64,000 nt of DNA from an uncultured Clostridia bacterium. Lineage in GTDB: Bacteria; Bacillota; Clostridia; Oscillospirales; Ruminococcaceae. The translations under genes and the position numbers were made by a program. Positions 9,095-17,123 of this stretch are shown here, piece after piece; position 1 is the first letter of the stretch, and each line of letters opens with the position of its first letter. The stretch is taken from positions 248,001 to 312,000 of the forward strand of contig CANQCK010000001.1 of the NCBI GenBank assembly GCA_947589185.1, written 5' to 3'. Below the pieces are notes generated by a model that saw only the letters and a list, made by a program, of their open reading frames with translations, was not told the DNA's origin and ran no database searches.

Positions 9095-9143
9095 CTTCTT
9101 GCATCTTGCTTCTTGCATCTTGCTTCTTGCATCTTGCTTCTTG
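9095..9143. repeat. 7-bp tandem array between purM and purN
   Basis: Seven heptads alternate strictly between CTTCTTG and CATCTTG, so the effective period is 14 bp. It fills most of the 85-bp gap between purM and purN and is related to the array after purC. Confidence 0.85.
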
Positions 9144-9168
9144 TATCTGAAAGGACAAGTGATAAAAT

Positions 9169-9792
9169 ATGAAGAACATCGCAGTATTAGTTTCCGGCGG
9201 CGGAACTAATCTTCAGGCACTTATAGACGCACAGAAAAGTGGAATTATCAAAAACGGAAAGATTACCTGTGTTATTTCATCAAAGGCTGACGCTTATGCA
9301 CTTGAAAGAGCTAAGCAGAATGATATTCCTACAAGGATTATTCCCAGAAAGGAATATAACAGCGTAAGCGATTATACAAAAGCCATAACCGACGCTCTTA
9401 TTGAGGTAAAAGCAGATCTTGTAGTATATGCAGGCTTTATGACCATCTTAGACGAGCAGATAGTTAAGGCTTTTCCTAACAGAATGATGAATGTTCACCC
9501 ATCGCTTATCCCCTCTTTCTGCGGAAAAGGTTATTACGGTCTTCATGTTCACGAAGAGGTATTGAAAAAAGGTGTTAAACTTACAGGTGCTACAATTCAC
9601 TTTGTGACAGAAGAATGTGACGGCGGTCCTATAATCCTGCAAAAGGCAGTCGAGGTCAGAAACGACGATACTCCGGAAATACTTCAAAAAAGAGTTATGG
9701 AGGAAGCCGAGTGGGTAATACTTCCCCAAGCGGTATCGCTGTTCTGCGAAGACAGAATTGAGGTAAAAAATAGTAAAGCATATGTTAAGTGA
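9169..9792 (+). CDS. purN: Phosphoribosylglycinamide formyltransferase
   Basis: A 207-residue GAR transformylase that uses 10-formyltetrahydrofolate. It shows VLVSGGGTNLQALID at the phosphate-binding N-terminus, MNVHPSLIPSF with the catalytic His, and GATIHFVTEECDGGPII with the catalytic Asp. The ATG follows AAAGGACAAGTGAT. It lies downstream of purM in the usual order, separated by the heptad array. Confidence 0.95.
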   Translation: MKNIAVLVSGGGTNLQALIDAQKSGIIKNGKITCVISSKADAYALERAKQNDIPTRIIPRKEYNSVSDYTKAITDALIEVKADLVVYAGFMTILDEQIVKAFPNRMMNVHPSLIPSFCGKGYYGLHVHEEVLKKGVKLTGATIHFVTEECDGGPIILQKAVEVRNDDTPEILQKRVMEEAEWVILPQAVSLFCEDRIEVKNSKAYVK

Positions 9793-9827
9793 TACTATGT
9801 ATAATATTAAATTAGGGAGGACGCAAT

Positions 9828-10544
9828 ATGAAAACAATTGATATTTATGAGGAGCTTAAAAGCAATCCATATCCCGGCAGAGGAATTATAATCGGCAAGT
9901 CTGCTGACGGAAAGAACGCTGTTGCCGCTTACTTCATTATGGGACGCAGCGTTAACTCAAGAAACAGAATTTTCACCGAAACATCTGACGGAATAAAAAC
10001 AGAGGCTTTTGATCCGTCTCTGCTGACTGATCCGCATCTTATCATATACTCCCCTGTCAGAGTTCTGGGAAACAAAACAATTGTAACAAACGGCGACCAG
10101 ACAGATACTATTTATGAACTTATGGATAAACAGCAGACCTTTGAACAAGCTCTGCGTACCCGTGAGTTTGAGGACGACGCTCCGAATTATACACCTCGTA
10201 TTTCGGGAATTATGCACATTGAAGAGGATACATACAATTATGCTATGTCTATTCTAAAATCGGCAAGCGGAAATCCTGATTCGTGCGAGAGATTTACCTA
10301 TTCATACACAAATCCCATTAACGGCGAAGGCAGATTTATCCACACATATATGGGCGACGGCGATCCGCTTCCCAGCTTTGAGGGCGAACCAAAGAAAATC
10401 TCTGTACCAAATGATATAAACGAGTTTTCTGACGCTCTCTGGAACAGCTTAAATGAGGACAATAAGGTTTCTCTTTTTGTAAGGTATATTGACCTTGAAA
10501 CAAAAAAGTATGAAACTGTTATTATAAACAAAAATAAGAATTAA
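9828..10544 (+). CDS. purO: IMP cyclohydrolase, archaeal PurO-like
   Basis: A 238-residue protein matching the IMP_cyclohyd family (PurO), which closes FAICAR to IMP. The N-terminus has NPYPGRGIIIGKS and AYFIMGRSVNSRNRIF, the segments I use for recognition; PNYTPRISGI lies in the middle. In most bacteria this step is done by the N-terminal domain of bifunctional PurH. Here the following gene has only the transformylase domain, so this protein is needed to complete the pathway. The ATG follows TTAGGGAGGACGCAAT. Confidence 0.85.
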   Translation: MKTIDIYEELKSNPYPGRGIIIGKSADGKNAVAAYFIMGRSVNSRNRIFTETSDGIKTEAFDPSLLTDPHLIIYSPVRVLGNKTIVTNGDQTDTIYELMDKQQTFEQALRTREFEDDAPNYTPRISGIMHIEEDTYNYAMSILKSASGNPDSCERFTYSYTNPINGEGRFIHTYMGDGDPLPSFEGEPKKISVPNDINEFSDALWNSLNEDNKVSLFVRYIDLETKKYETVIINKNKN

Positions 10545-10574
10545 ACAGATAATTTTTAAAATAGAGAGGAGGAA

Positions 10575-10610
10575 ATGCTCCCTACCATAAAGGAGCATAA
10601 CTTAAAATGA
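10575..10610 (+). promoter_or_regulatory. Upstream mini-ORF and hairpin over the AICAR transformylase ribosome binding site
   Basis: ATGCTCC (10575-10581) can pair with GGAGCAT (10592-10598), hiding the AAAGGAG that serves the next gene. The same segment starts an 11-codon ORF, MLPTIKEHNLK, whose TGA (10608-10610) overlaps the gene's ATG (10607-10609). GAGGAGG lies just ahead of the mini-ORF. Ribosomes translating it would melt the hairpin and could re-initiate. The sequence pattern is clear; the regulatory role is inferred. Confidence 0.5.
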
Positions 10611-11791
10611 GTATTGAGATGCAACTGAAATACGGCTGTAACCCAAATCAAAAGCCGTCAAAGGTCTATATGGCAAACGGAAGCGAGCTTCCGATAACCG
10701 TGTTAAACGGCAAGCCGGGTTATATCAATTTACTTGACGCATTTAACGGCTGGCAGCTTGTTAAGGAGCTTAAAAAGGCAACGGGTATGTGTGCGGCTAC
10801 ATCATTCAAGCACGTTTCACCTGCCGGAGCAGCTGTAGGCAAGCCTCTTTCAGACACGCTGAAAAAAATCTATTGGGTCGATGATTTAGGTGAGCTTTCA
10901 CCGATGGCGTGTGCTTATGCAAGGGCCAGAGGTGCCGACAGAATGTCTTCATACGGTGATTTTATCGCTCTTTCAGATGAGTGTGACGTATGTACTGCTA
11001 AAATGATTCAAAGAGAAGTATCAGACGGTATTATCGCACCGTCATATTCAGACGAGGCATTGGAGATTTTAAAAAGCAAGAGAAAAGGAACCTATAACAT
11101 TATTCAGATCGATGAGAATTACACTCCTGACCCTATTGAAACAAAACAGGTTTACGGAGTTACTTTTGAACAGGGCAGAAACGAACTTGAAATAAACACT
11201 GCTTTGCTTGAACAAAATATTCCTACAGAAAACAAAAACATTCCTGATGATAAGAAAATTGACTTGCTTATTTCTCTTATCACACTTAAATACACGCAGT
11301 CGAACAGTGTTTGCTATGTTAAGGACGGTCAGGCAATAGGAATAGGTGCAGGTCAGCAGTCGAGAATTCACTGCACCAGACTTGCAGGAAACAAAGCAGA
11401 TGTTTGGTGGCTACGTCAGGCACCTCAGGTGCTAAGTCTTGACTTCAAAGACGACATAAGACGTCCGGACAGAGATAACGCCATTGACGTTTATATTTCT
11501 GACGAGTATGAAGATGTTTTAGCTGAGGGTGTTTGGCCGAACACCTTCAAGACAAAGCCTCCTGTATTCACAAGCGAGGAGAAAAAGGCTTGGATCGCAA
11601 AAAATACCGATGTTTGTCTCGGCTCTGACGCTTTCTTCCCGTTTGGCGACAATATTGAGCGTGCAAGAAAAAGCGGCGTAGCTTACATTGCAGAACCGGG
11701 CGGCTCTATCCGTGACGACAATGTTATAGAGACCTGCAATAAGTATAACATTGCTATGAGCTTTACAGGAATAAGATTGTTCCATCACTGA
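10607..11791 (+). CDS. purH: AICAR transformylase, stand-alone PurH C-terminal domain
   Basis: A 394-residue protein equal to the transformylase half of PurH; the MGS-like cyclohydrolase domain is missing. It transfers a formyl group from 10-formyltetrahydrofolate to AICAR. FKHVSPAGAAVG carries the conserved Lys-His pair, and GAGQQSRIHCTRLAG and DAFFPFGDNIERA are conserved in the family. Its partner for the last step is the PurO-like gene directly upstream. Translation may be coupled to an 11-codon ORF that overlaps the start by ATGA. Confidence 0.92.
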   Translation: MSIEMQLKYGCNPNQKPSKVYMANGSELPITVLNGKPGYINLLDAFNGWQLVKELKKATGMCAATSFKHVSPAGAAVGKPLSDTLKKIYWVDDLGELSPMACAYARARGADRMSSYGDFIALSDECDVCTAKMIQREVSDGIIAPSYSDEALEILKSKRKGTYNIIQIDENYTPDPIETKQVYGVTFEQGRNELEINTALLEQNIPTENKNIPDDKKIDLLISLITLKYTQSNSVCYVKDGQAIGIGAGQQSRIHCTRLAGNKADVWWLRQAPQVLSLDFKDDIRRPDRDNAIDVYISDEYEDVLAEGVWPNTFKTKPPVFTSEEKKAWIAKNTDVCLGSDAFFPFGDNIERARKSGVAYIAEPGGSIRDDNVIETCNKYNIAMSFTGIRLFHH

Positions 11792-11854
11792 TAAATTGAT
11801 TAGCCAAGCATAAAATAGTATTAATAAAACTATTAAATTAAGGAGATTACGGCG

Positions 11855-12445
11855 ATGAAAAAAATAAAAAAATTATCAGTCTTAACTGTAATTTTAATTA
11901 TGATTTTCAGCTTTTTCGGTTGTGAATCAATAGATGATTCAAAAGCCTCTTCAAATACAGCTACAGAGGCAGCAAGTGAAAAATACGGCAATTTTAAAGA
12001 CGGTGTTTTTTCAACAAACAAGTATTCTATTGAACTCGGCACAGGCTGGGTTCAGGATGATTCCGTATCTGATTCAAAAATAGCAGTATTCACCCGAGGA
12101 AATAGCTCTAAATCATACAGCAGCATAAATATGCGTGAAGAACATCGTGATGAAAATGCAGAACAAATTGACGTTGATGAATATAAGGAAAATGCAATAT
12201 CTCAATATAATTCAATGAGTGACTATAAGGTTACAAACTCAAAGAGCGTTAAAATTGACAACCGAGACGCTTTTGAACTCTATATTGATTTGAAAACTAA
12301 TTCACAAAAGCTGAAACTGATTCAATGTTATATTGTAAACGATACGGATATTTATACTTATTCATTTATATCGTCTTCTGATGAATATAAAAAAGAGAAA
12401 CCTAATGCTGAAAAAATTCTAAAAACCTTTAAATTCAAACAGTAG
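11855..12445 (+). CDS. Lipoprotein of unknown function inside the purine operon
   Basis: A 196-residue predicted lipoprotein: basic start, hydrophobic segment, lipobox FFGC with Cys23, then a Ser/Ala-rich linker. The folded part resembles the PsbP/DcrB-like class of small lipoproteins (a YSIELGTGW opening, alternating strands, a final helix ending LKTFKFKQ), but I cannot name a family with certainty. It lies between the AICAR transformylase and purD on the same strand with its own AAGGAG site, and no terminator separates it. A role in purine metabolism is not evident; it may have been inserted. Confidence 0.7.
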   Translation: MKKIKKLSVLTVILIMIFSFFGCESIDDSKASSNTATEAASEKYGNFKDGVFSTNKYSIELGTGWVQDDSVSDSKIAVFTRGNSSKSYSSINMREEHRDENAEQIDVDEYKENAISQYNSMSDYKVTNSKSVKIDNRDAFELYIDLKTNSQKLKLIQCYIVNDTDIYTYSFISSSDEYKKEKPNAEKILKTFKFKQ

Positions 12446-12491
12446 TTAATATCTGTGTCAAACCCACATTTTAAAAAAAGGAGAAATTGCA

Positions 12492-13847
12492 ATGAACATT
12501 TTAGTAGTAGGCGGAGGCGGAAGAGAGCACGCAATTATTATGAAGCTCGCTGAATCGCCCAGAGTTGACAAGCTGTACTGCACACCTGGCAACGGAGGTA
12601 TATCAAAATATGCTAAGTGCTTTAACGTCGGTGCCTGCGACATTGAAGGTGTTGTCGCACTTGCTAAAAAGCTCGCAGTTGATATGGTTGTTGTTGCTCC
12701 CGACGATCCTCTTGTTCTCGGTATGGTTGACGCACTTCAGGCAGAGGGTTTTATGACATTCGGGCCTAAAAAATCCGCTGCAATTATTGAAGGCTCTAAG
12801 GTATTCTCAAAACAGCTTATGAAGAAGTACAACATTCCCACTGCTGAATACGAAGTCTTTACTGACAGCCAATCGGCAATAGATTACATCAAAAATAAAA
12901 ACACCTATCCTACTGTTGTCAAGGCTGACGGTCTTGCTCTGGGAAAGGGAGTTATCATTGCAGAGAACGAAACTCAGGCTGTTGATGCTGTAAATTCAAT
13001 AATGAACGATAAAATATTCGGCGAAAGCGGTTCCCAGCTAGTTGTTGAAGAATTTCTAACAGGACCTGAGGTTTCAGTTTTGTCATTCACTGACGGAAAA
13101 ACTATCGTTCCTATGATCTCATCTATGGATCACAAACGTGCATTAGACGGCGACAAGGGGCTTAACACAGGCGGAATGGGAACTGTCGCACCTAACCCAT
13201 ACTACACAGAAGACGTCGCAAAGGAATGTATGGAGAAAATCTTTCTGCCGACCATAAACGCTATGAACGCAGAAGGCAGAATCTTTGAAGGCTGTTTATA
13301 CTTTGGTCTTATGCTAACGAAAAACGGCCCTAAGGTTATTGAATACAACTGCCGTTTCGGTGATCCTGAAACACAGGTAGTTCTGCCTATGCTTGAGGGT
13401 GATCTGTGCGAAATCTTTGAAGCTGTATACAATCACGAACTTGATCGGGTTTCTATTGAATGGAAGCAAGGTTTTTGCACCTGCGTTGTTATGGCAAGCG
13501 GCGGCTATCCGAAGTCTTACCCGAAGGGTCTTGAGATTTCCGGTCTTGACAGTAACGGGCAGATTGAAAACGCTTTTGTTTACCACGCAGGTACAAAACT
13601 GGATAACGGTGTTTTCAAAACAAACGGCGGCAGAGTTCTGGGTGTCACCTGCAATGCTTTAACACTTCAAAGTGCACTTGACAAATCATACTCCGCTGTT
13701 TCAAAAATTAAGTGGGAAAATGTCCACGTCAGAACCGATATAGGCAAACGTGCTTTAGCGGCACTCGACAATGATCCTCTAGCCCTCCACTACAAGGACG
13801 ATATGGAGGATTACATCGAAGAAAACGGTGTTTACCTCCGCCAATAG
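12492..13847 (+). CDS. purD: Phosphoribosylamine-glycine ligase
   Basis: A 451-residue GAR synthetase of the ATP-grasp family, coupling phosphoribosylamine to glycine. It begins MNILVVGGGGREHAI, shows VVVAPDDPL, KADGLALGKGV (ATP-grasp lysine), a Gly-rich MGTVAPNPYY and the metal-binding EYNCRFGDPETQ. A little longer than the 420-430 residues common in the family. AAAAGGAGAAATTGCA precedes the ATG. It is the last recognisable gene of the operon, and its stop codon abuts a GC-rich repeat element. Confidence 0.95.
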   Translation: MNILVVGGGGREHAIIMKLAESPRVDKLYCTPGNGGISKYAKCFNVGACDIEGVVALAKKLAVDMVVVAPDDPLVLGMVDALQAEGFMTFGPKKSAAIIEGSKVFSKQLMKKYNIPTAEYEVFTDSQSAIDYIKNKNTYPTVVKADGLALGKGVIIAENETQAVDAVNSIMNDKIFGESGSQLVVEEFLTGPEVSVLSFTDGKTIVPMISSMDHKRALDGDKGLNTGGMGTVAPNPYYTEDVAKECMEKIFLPTINAMNAEGRIFEGCLYFGLMLTKNGPKVIEYNCRFGDPETQVVLPMLEGDLCEIFEAVYNHELDRVSIEWKQGFCTCVVMASGGYPKSYPKGLEISGLDSNGQIENAFVYHAGTKLDNGVFKTNGGRVLGVTCNALTLQSALDKSYSAVSKIKWENVHVRTDIGKRALAALDNDPLALHYKDDMEDYIEENGVYLRQ

Positions 13848-13975
13848 CCGCCGAGCCGGCGGTGGCTCTCTGCCTTTGGAAAGTTTGCAAAATGTTATAG
13901 TTTGTACAACGGCGGGCTTTACTTTGTTTTAAACATACAATATAACAATAACCTCCGAGCCTACGGTGGAATTCC
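13846..13975. repeat. GC-rich palindromic repeat element after purD
   Basis: It begins at the purD stop with CCGCCGAGCCGGCGG, a hairpin. Then comes an inverted copy of the module found at 63250-63310 and 27.4/27.6 kb: read on the minus strand it gives AGTAAAGCCCGCCGTTGTAC, then TGCAAACTTTCCAAAGGCAG. A short CCTCCGAGCCTACGGTGGA hairpin follows near 13951. No ORF is seen in the 250-bp gap. Confidence 0.75.
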
Positions 13976-14038
13976 GCATTTAAAAATTAAATATATTTTG
14001 TATATCAGCAGAAATACAAATAGACAAAATAAATTTAA

Positions 14039-14076
14039 GAGCGTGTAGGACTAATTCCTGCACGCTCTCTGAATTT
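14039..14076 (+). terminator. Terminator of the purine operon
   Basis: Stem GAGCGTGTAGGA (14039-14050) with TCCTGCACGCTC (14056-14067), one G-T pair, 5-nt loop, then CTGAATTTTT. It is near-symmetrical and may also stop transcripts of the convergent esterase gene. Confidence 0.8.
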
Positions 14077-14100
14077 TTAATATTAAAAAATCATATATAA

Positions 14101-14946
14101 TTATAATCTATTGATCCAATCTATTGCTAGCTGAACCCACTTTTCATTTACGGGAACTATTTGATAATCGCCTGTTGAAGTCTGATAGTTGCAAAGCGAA
14201 AGCCCGTGATTTCCCCACTCATATATATGAGCCTCAAACGGAATCTTATATTTCGATAAAGACTTCATATAAAACAGTGAATTTTCAACAGGAACAGCAG
14301 AATCGTCCGCTGTGTGCCATAGAAAGGTAGGCGGAGTAGCTTTTGATACTCTGTTCTCAAGCGACATAAGCTCTCTCATTTTCAGGGCTTCTTCATTTGA
14401 TTTGTCATCGCCAAGCAAATTAAGAATACTCGTTTCATGTGTAAACTCTTTGTCGCTTGTTAAAACAGGATAACATAATAAGCATCCGTTTGGCTTTATA
14501 TCATCAGGCTCTGCGTCAAGAGGCTTTGTAAGAACATCTTTATCATAAAAGTTAGATAACGACGCTGCTAAATGACCCCCTGCCGAAAAGCCAAGAACAA
14601 ATATCTTATCCTTGTCTACCTGATATTTCTCACAATTGTCTCTTACATACTTAACTGCACTTGCAAGCTCTAAAGCCGCAGTCGGGAACTTCTTATTCAC
14701 ACATGAGTATTTCAAAACAAATGACGCTATACCATTTCCTGCAAACCTGAGTGCAACAGGCTCGTTCTCCCTATCTGAAACATAGTCGTATCCCCCTCCG
14801 GGGCATATTATCAAAGCAGGAAATTTCTTTTCTCCTATCTCATCAGATTTCGACGTGCAATAGCTTGTCAGCGTAGGATTGCAGCCATCAGCGTTCAATC
14901 CTGCTTTTTTATAATCCACTTTAATATTAATAGTTTCCAAAATCAT
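14101..14946 (-). CDS. Alpha/beta hydrolase, acetyl-esterase-like
   Basis: A 281-residue alpha/beta hydrolase of the esterase/lipase type often annotated as acetyl (xylan) esterase. The oxyanion region is ICPGGGYDYVS, the nucleophile elbow GFSAGGH, the acid lies in HTADDSAVP and the catalytic His in WGNHGLS. There is no signal peptide, so it acts in the cytoplasm, perhaps on deacetylation of imported oligosaccharides or related small esters. I prefer the ATG at 14946 with GGTGA six bases upstream over the ATG at 14958. It is convergent with the purine operon. Confidence 0.8.
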   Translation of the reverse strand: MILETINIKVDYKKAGLNADGCNPTLTSYCTSKSDEIGEKKFPALIICPGGGYDYVSDRENEPVALRFAGNGIASFVLKYSCVNKKFPTAALELASAVKYVRDNCEKYQVDKDKIFVLGFSAGGHLAASLSNFYDKDVLTKPLDAEPDDIKPNGCLLCYPVLTSDKEFTHETSILNLLGDDKSNEEALKMRELMSLENRVSKATPPTFLWHTADDSAVPVENSLFYMKSLSKYKIPFEAHIYEWGNHGLSLCNYQTSTGDYQIVPVNEKWVQLAIDWINRL

Positions 14947-15018
14947 AATATTCACCATTCCTATGTTTTTCTAAAGTATATAGTAACACAAAAAGATCAG
15001 AATTTCAATAATCATATG

Positions 15019-15047
15019 TTGAAAAATTGAATCTGCTGTGGTATAAT
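15019..15047 (+). promoter_or_regulatory. pheA promoter
   Basis: TTGAAA (15019-15024) and TATAAT (15042-15047) with a 17-bp spacer, followed by a leader of about 75 nt. I see no T-box specifier or antiterminator in that leader. Confidence 0.75.
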
Positions 15048-15129
15048 TTAATTCATACTTTCAATATTGTATTCCGACTGTGTATAACAGCATTTTCACA
15101 GTTACGGTAACAGATTTTCGGAGGAATTT

Positions 15130-16242
15130 ATGAAATTAGACGAGCTTAGGAAAAGTATTGATGAAATAGACGACGAATTATTAAAGCTGTTTGAAAAAAG
15201 AATGGATATATCGCATAAGGTTGCACTTTATAAAATTGAAAACGGACTTAAAGTATTTCAATCTGAACGCGAGAATGCTATTATTGATAAAGTGAGAGAC
15301 AAGGCACCAAACGGTCTTGAAAACTCAGTTGAAACGCTTTTTACAACTATTATGGATATAGGTAAATCAAGACAGTTCAGCGAGTTTTTTGCCGACAACT
15401 GCAATATAGACTATTCTGAATTTAAAAGATCCGACAATATGAAAATTGCCTGCCCGGGAATAGTGGGAAGCTATACCGAACAGGCAGCATATCAGATTTC
15501 TAAAAACGCCGAGATAAAATATTACGAAGACTTCGCAGATGTTTTTGAAGCGGTAGAAAATGGCGAGATGCCGTTTGGTATCGTACCTATTCAGAATTCT
15601 ACAGCGGGTTCGGTAACTGATACATATGAGCTTTTATCAAAGTCAAATCTATATATTGCCTGCTCAACGAAGGTAAAAATCAACCATTGTCTTGCTTGCA
15701 AATATGAAACAGACGAATCACAAATCAGAAAGGTTTTTTCACATGAACAAGGACTTATGCAGTGTTCCGAATTCATTAAGGAAAATAAATTTTTCAAGCG
15801 TGAATGTCCTAATACTTCTATTGCAGCACATATGGTAAGCGAAAGCAGCGAACCTTTAGCGTGTATCTGCTCTGAGGAATGTGCCAAAGAGCATGGACTT
15901 AAAATTCTGAAAACTAATGTTGCAAATGCAAATAAAAACTACACCCGTTTCATTTTAGTTTCCAATAAGGTTTACTCTTCAAAGAGAGCCGATATTGTTT
16001 CCGTGACATTGACAATTTCTCATAGACGTTCGGCACTCTACAGACTTTTAACTAAATTTTCAGTGTGCGGTCTTAACCTTGTCAGGCTCGAAAATAAACC
16101 CCTTGCCTCTAAAGATTTTGACGTGCAATTCTATCTTGACTTCGAGGGATCAATTTTAAATCCCGAAGTTCCAAAGCTTATAGCAGAGCTTGAATCTGAA
16201 TTGAGCTATTTCAAATTCTTAGGTAATTTTGAAGAAATATAA
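15130..16242 (+). CDS. pheA: Bifunctional chorismate mutase/prephenate dehydratase
   Basis: A 370-residue fusion for the two steps from chorismate to phenylpyruvate. Residues 1-85 are an AroQ-type chorismate mutase (LDELRKSIDEIDDELLKLF, ERENAIIDKVR). Residues about 105-285 are the periplasmic-binding-like dehydratase with ACPGIVGSYTEQAA, GIVPIQNSTAGSV and the NYTRFILVS motif. Residues from about 295 form a C-terminal ACT domain that normally senses phenylalanine. TCGGAGGAATTT precedes the ATG. It is a single gene bounded by its own promoter and terminator. Confidence 0.95.
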   Translation: MKLDELRKSIDEIDDELLKLFEKRMDISHKVALYKIENGLKVFQSERENAIIDKVRDKAPNGLENSVETLFTTIMDIGKSRQFSEFFADNCNIDYSEFKRSDNMKIACPGIVGSYTEQAAYQISKNAEIKYYEDFADVFEAVENGEMPFGIVPIQNSTAGSVTDTYELLSKSNLYIACSTKVKINHCLACKYETDESQIRKVFSHEQGLMQCSEFIKENKFFKRECPNTSIAAHMVSESSEPLACICSEECAKEHGLKILKTNVANANKNYTRFILVSNKVYSSKRADIVSVTLTISHRRSALYRLLTKFSVCGLNLVRLENKPLASKDFDVQFYLDFEGSILNPEVPKLIAELESELSYFKFLGNFEEI

Positions 16243-16255
16243 TTTTAATACACAA

Positions 16256-16286
16256 AAAAAGGTATTGGGAAATCCCAATACCTTTT
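16256..16286. terminator. Bidirectional terminator between pheA and the holin gene
   Basis: GGTATTGGG (16261-16269) pairs with CCCAATACC (16274-16282) around an AAAT loop, flanked by A and T runs on both sides, so it can serve both converging genes. Confidence 0.85.
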
Positions 16287-16558
16287 TAATTTTCTTTTGT
16301 TTTACTTTTTTTTGAATTTTTCATTTCCCTTAAATGACTGTCTGCTTTATGAGCCTCTTCAGTAAAGCTGTTATTTTTCCACCATGCCATAATAGATGTT
16401 ACACCTGTAAATAACGCTGAAACAACCTGTGCAATTTCCTCGTCATCAATCGGCAAAACACTGTGTCCTCTAATTGTAAGAAAGTTATTTATTAAAGCAG
16501 CTATCAAAAGTACTGTTCTTATAACAGTAGCTTTTGTACATTTAATGTTTATTTTCAT
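16286..16558 (-). CDS. Phage holin, SPP1-like family
   Basis: A 90-residue protein with two hydrophobic helices around residues 10-27 and 38-55, then IMAWWKNNSFTEEA and a highly charged tail. The AWWKNNSFT signature and the SVLPIDDEE turn are typical of SPP1-type holins, which permeabilise the membrane so that an endolysin can reach the wall. The start is the ATG at 16558 with AGAGGAATTGAT. No endolysin, structural or integrase genes are nearby, so this is a prophage remnant or a domesticated pair with the next gene. Confidence 0.85.
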   Translation of the reverse strand: MKINIKCTKATVIRTVLLIAALINNFLTIRGHSVLPIDDEEIAQVVSALFTGVTSIMAWWKNNSFTEEAHKADSHLREMKNSKKSKTKEN

Positions 16559-16683
16559 ATCAATTCCTCTTTTCTCTTTTGATTTGAACTGTTTCTCAGT
16601 CATTTAATTTGATAATTGAGATAAGAATCGCAATTCTGTCAAAGGTCAGAGCAAACGATCCTCACTATATTAAATGTAAAAAT

Positions 16684-16996
16684 GAAAGGCTTTGTGAATT
16701 CCAAGCCAAAGCTCTAAGACCTTTTTACATTTACCTTTTCCAAATCAAGAATACGATGATTCAACACAGACTGCTCTTTTTCAAGTAATGATGTTCTTAC
16801 ATAGACTTCGCTTAACTTTTCAACGCTTTTTTCCAGCTTTTCAATTCTGTAAGACAGTAATCTATTTGCTGTGAATATTCCTGTAAGAGAGCCGAAAGCT
16901 GTTCCGATAAGCGACAAGGCAGCTATTACTATTTCATTAGCCATAATATTTTATCTGGCTTTGACCTGAAAACTACATCAAGTCACAAAGCCTTTC
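16684..16996. repeat. 14-bp inverted repeats flanking the coiled-coil phage gene
   Basis: GAAAGGCTTTGTGA at 16684-16697 recurs as its exact reverse complement at 16983-16996. Between them is just one 76-codon gene. Each copy lies outside the coding sequence. It could be end sequences of a tiny mobile unit, a stem between the two mRNAs, or chance. Confidence 0.6.
16714..16944 (-). CDS. Small phage-type membrane protein with coiled coil
   Basis: A 76-residue protein with one membrane helix at residues 5-28 and a heptad-patterned coiled coil from about 31 to 72 (IEKLEKSVEKLSEVY). Proteins of this shape commonly precede the holin and lysin in clostridial prophages; their exact role is not settled. 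XhlA-type haemolysins have the reverse order (coiled coil, then membrane helix). It is 155 bp ahead of the holin gene on the same strand. A strong AAAGGAG lies about 50 bp upstream of the ATG, too far to serve it, which suggests a deletion or a lost small ORF. Confidence 0.7.
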   Translation of the reverse strand: MANEIVIAALSLIGTAFGSLTGIFTANRLLSYRIEKLEKSVEKLSEVYVRTSLLEKEQSVLNHRILDLEKVNVKRS

Positions 16997-17033
16997 TCCT
17001 TTCTTAAATCCTCCCTCACATATACCTGAAAAA

Positions 17034-17096
17034 ATAAAAAAAGTTGCACGTTTAAATGCAACAAAAACAAAAAATGCCCCTTTTAAAGGGGCAAAT
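17034..17096 (-). terminator. Tandem terminators after the ClpE-like gene
   Basis: On the minus strand the first stem is TGCCCCTTT / AAAGGGGCA (17075-17093) with a TTTTTTGTTTTTG tail. The second is GTTGCA / TGCAAC (17043-17062), followed by seven T. They separate the clp transcript from the phage genes. Confidence 0.85.
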
Positions 17097-17123
17097 TTAA
17101 TAAATTGTACACTATCTGCATAC

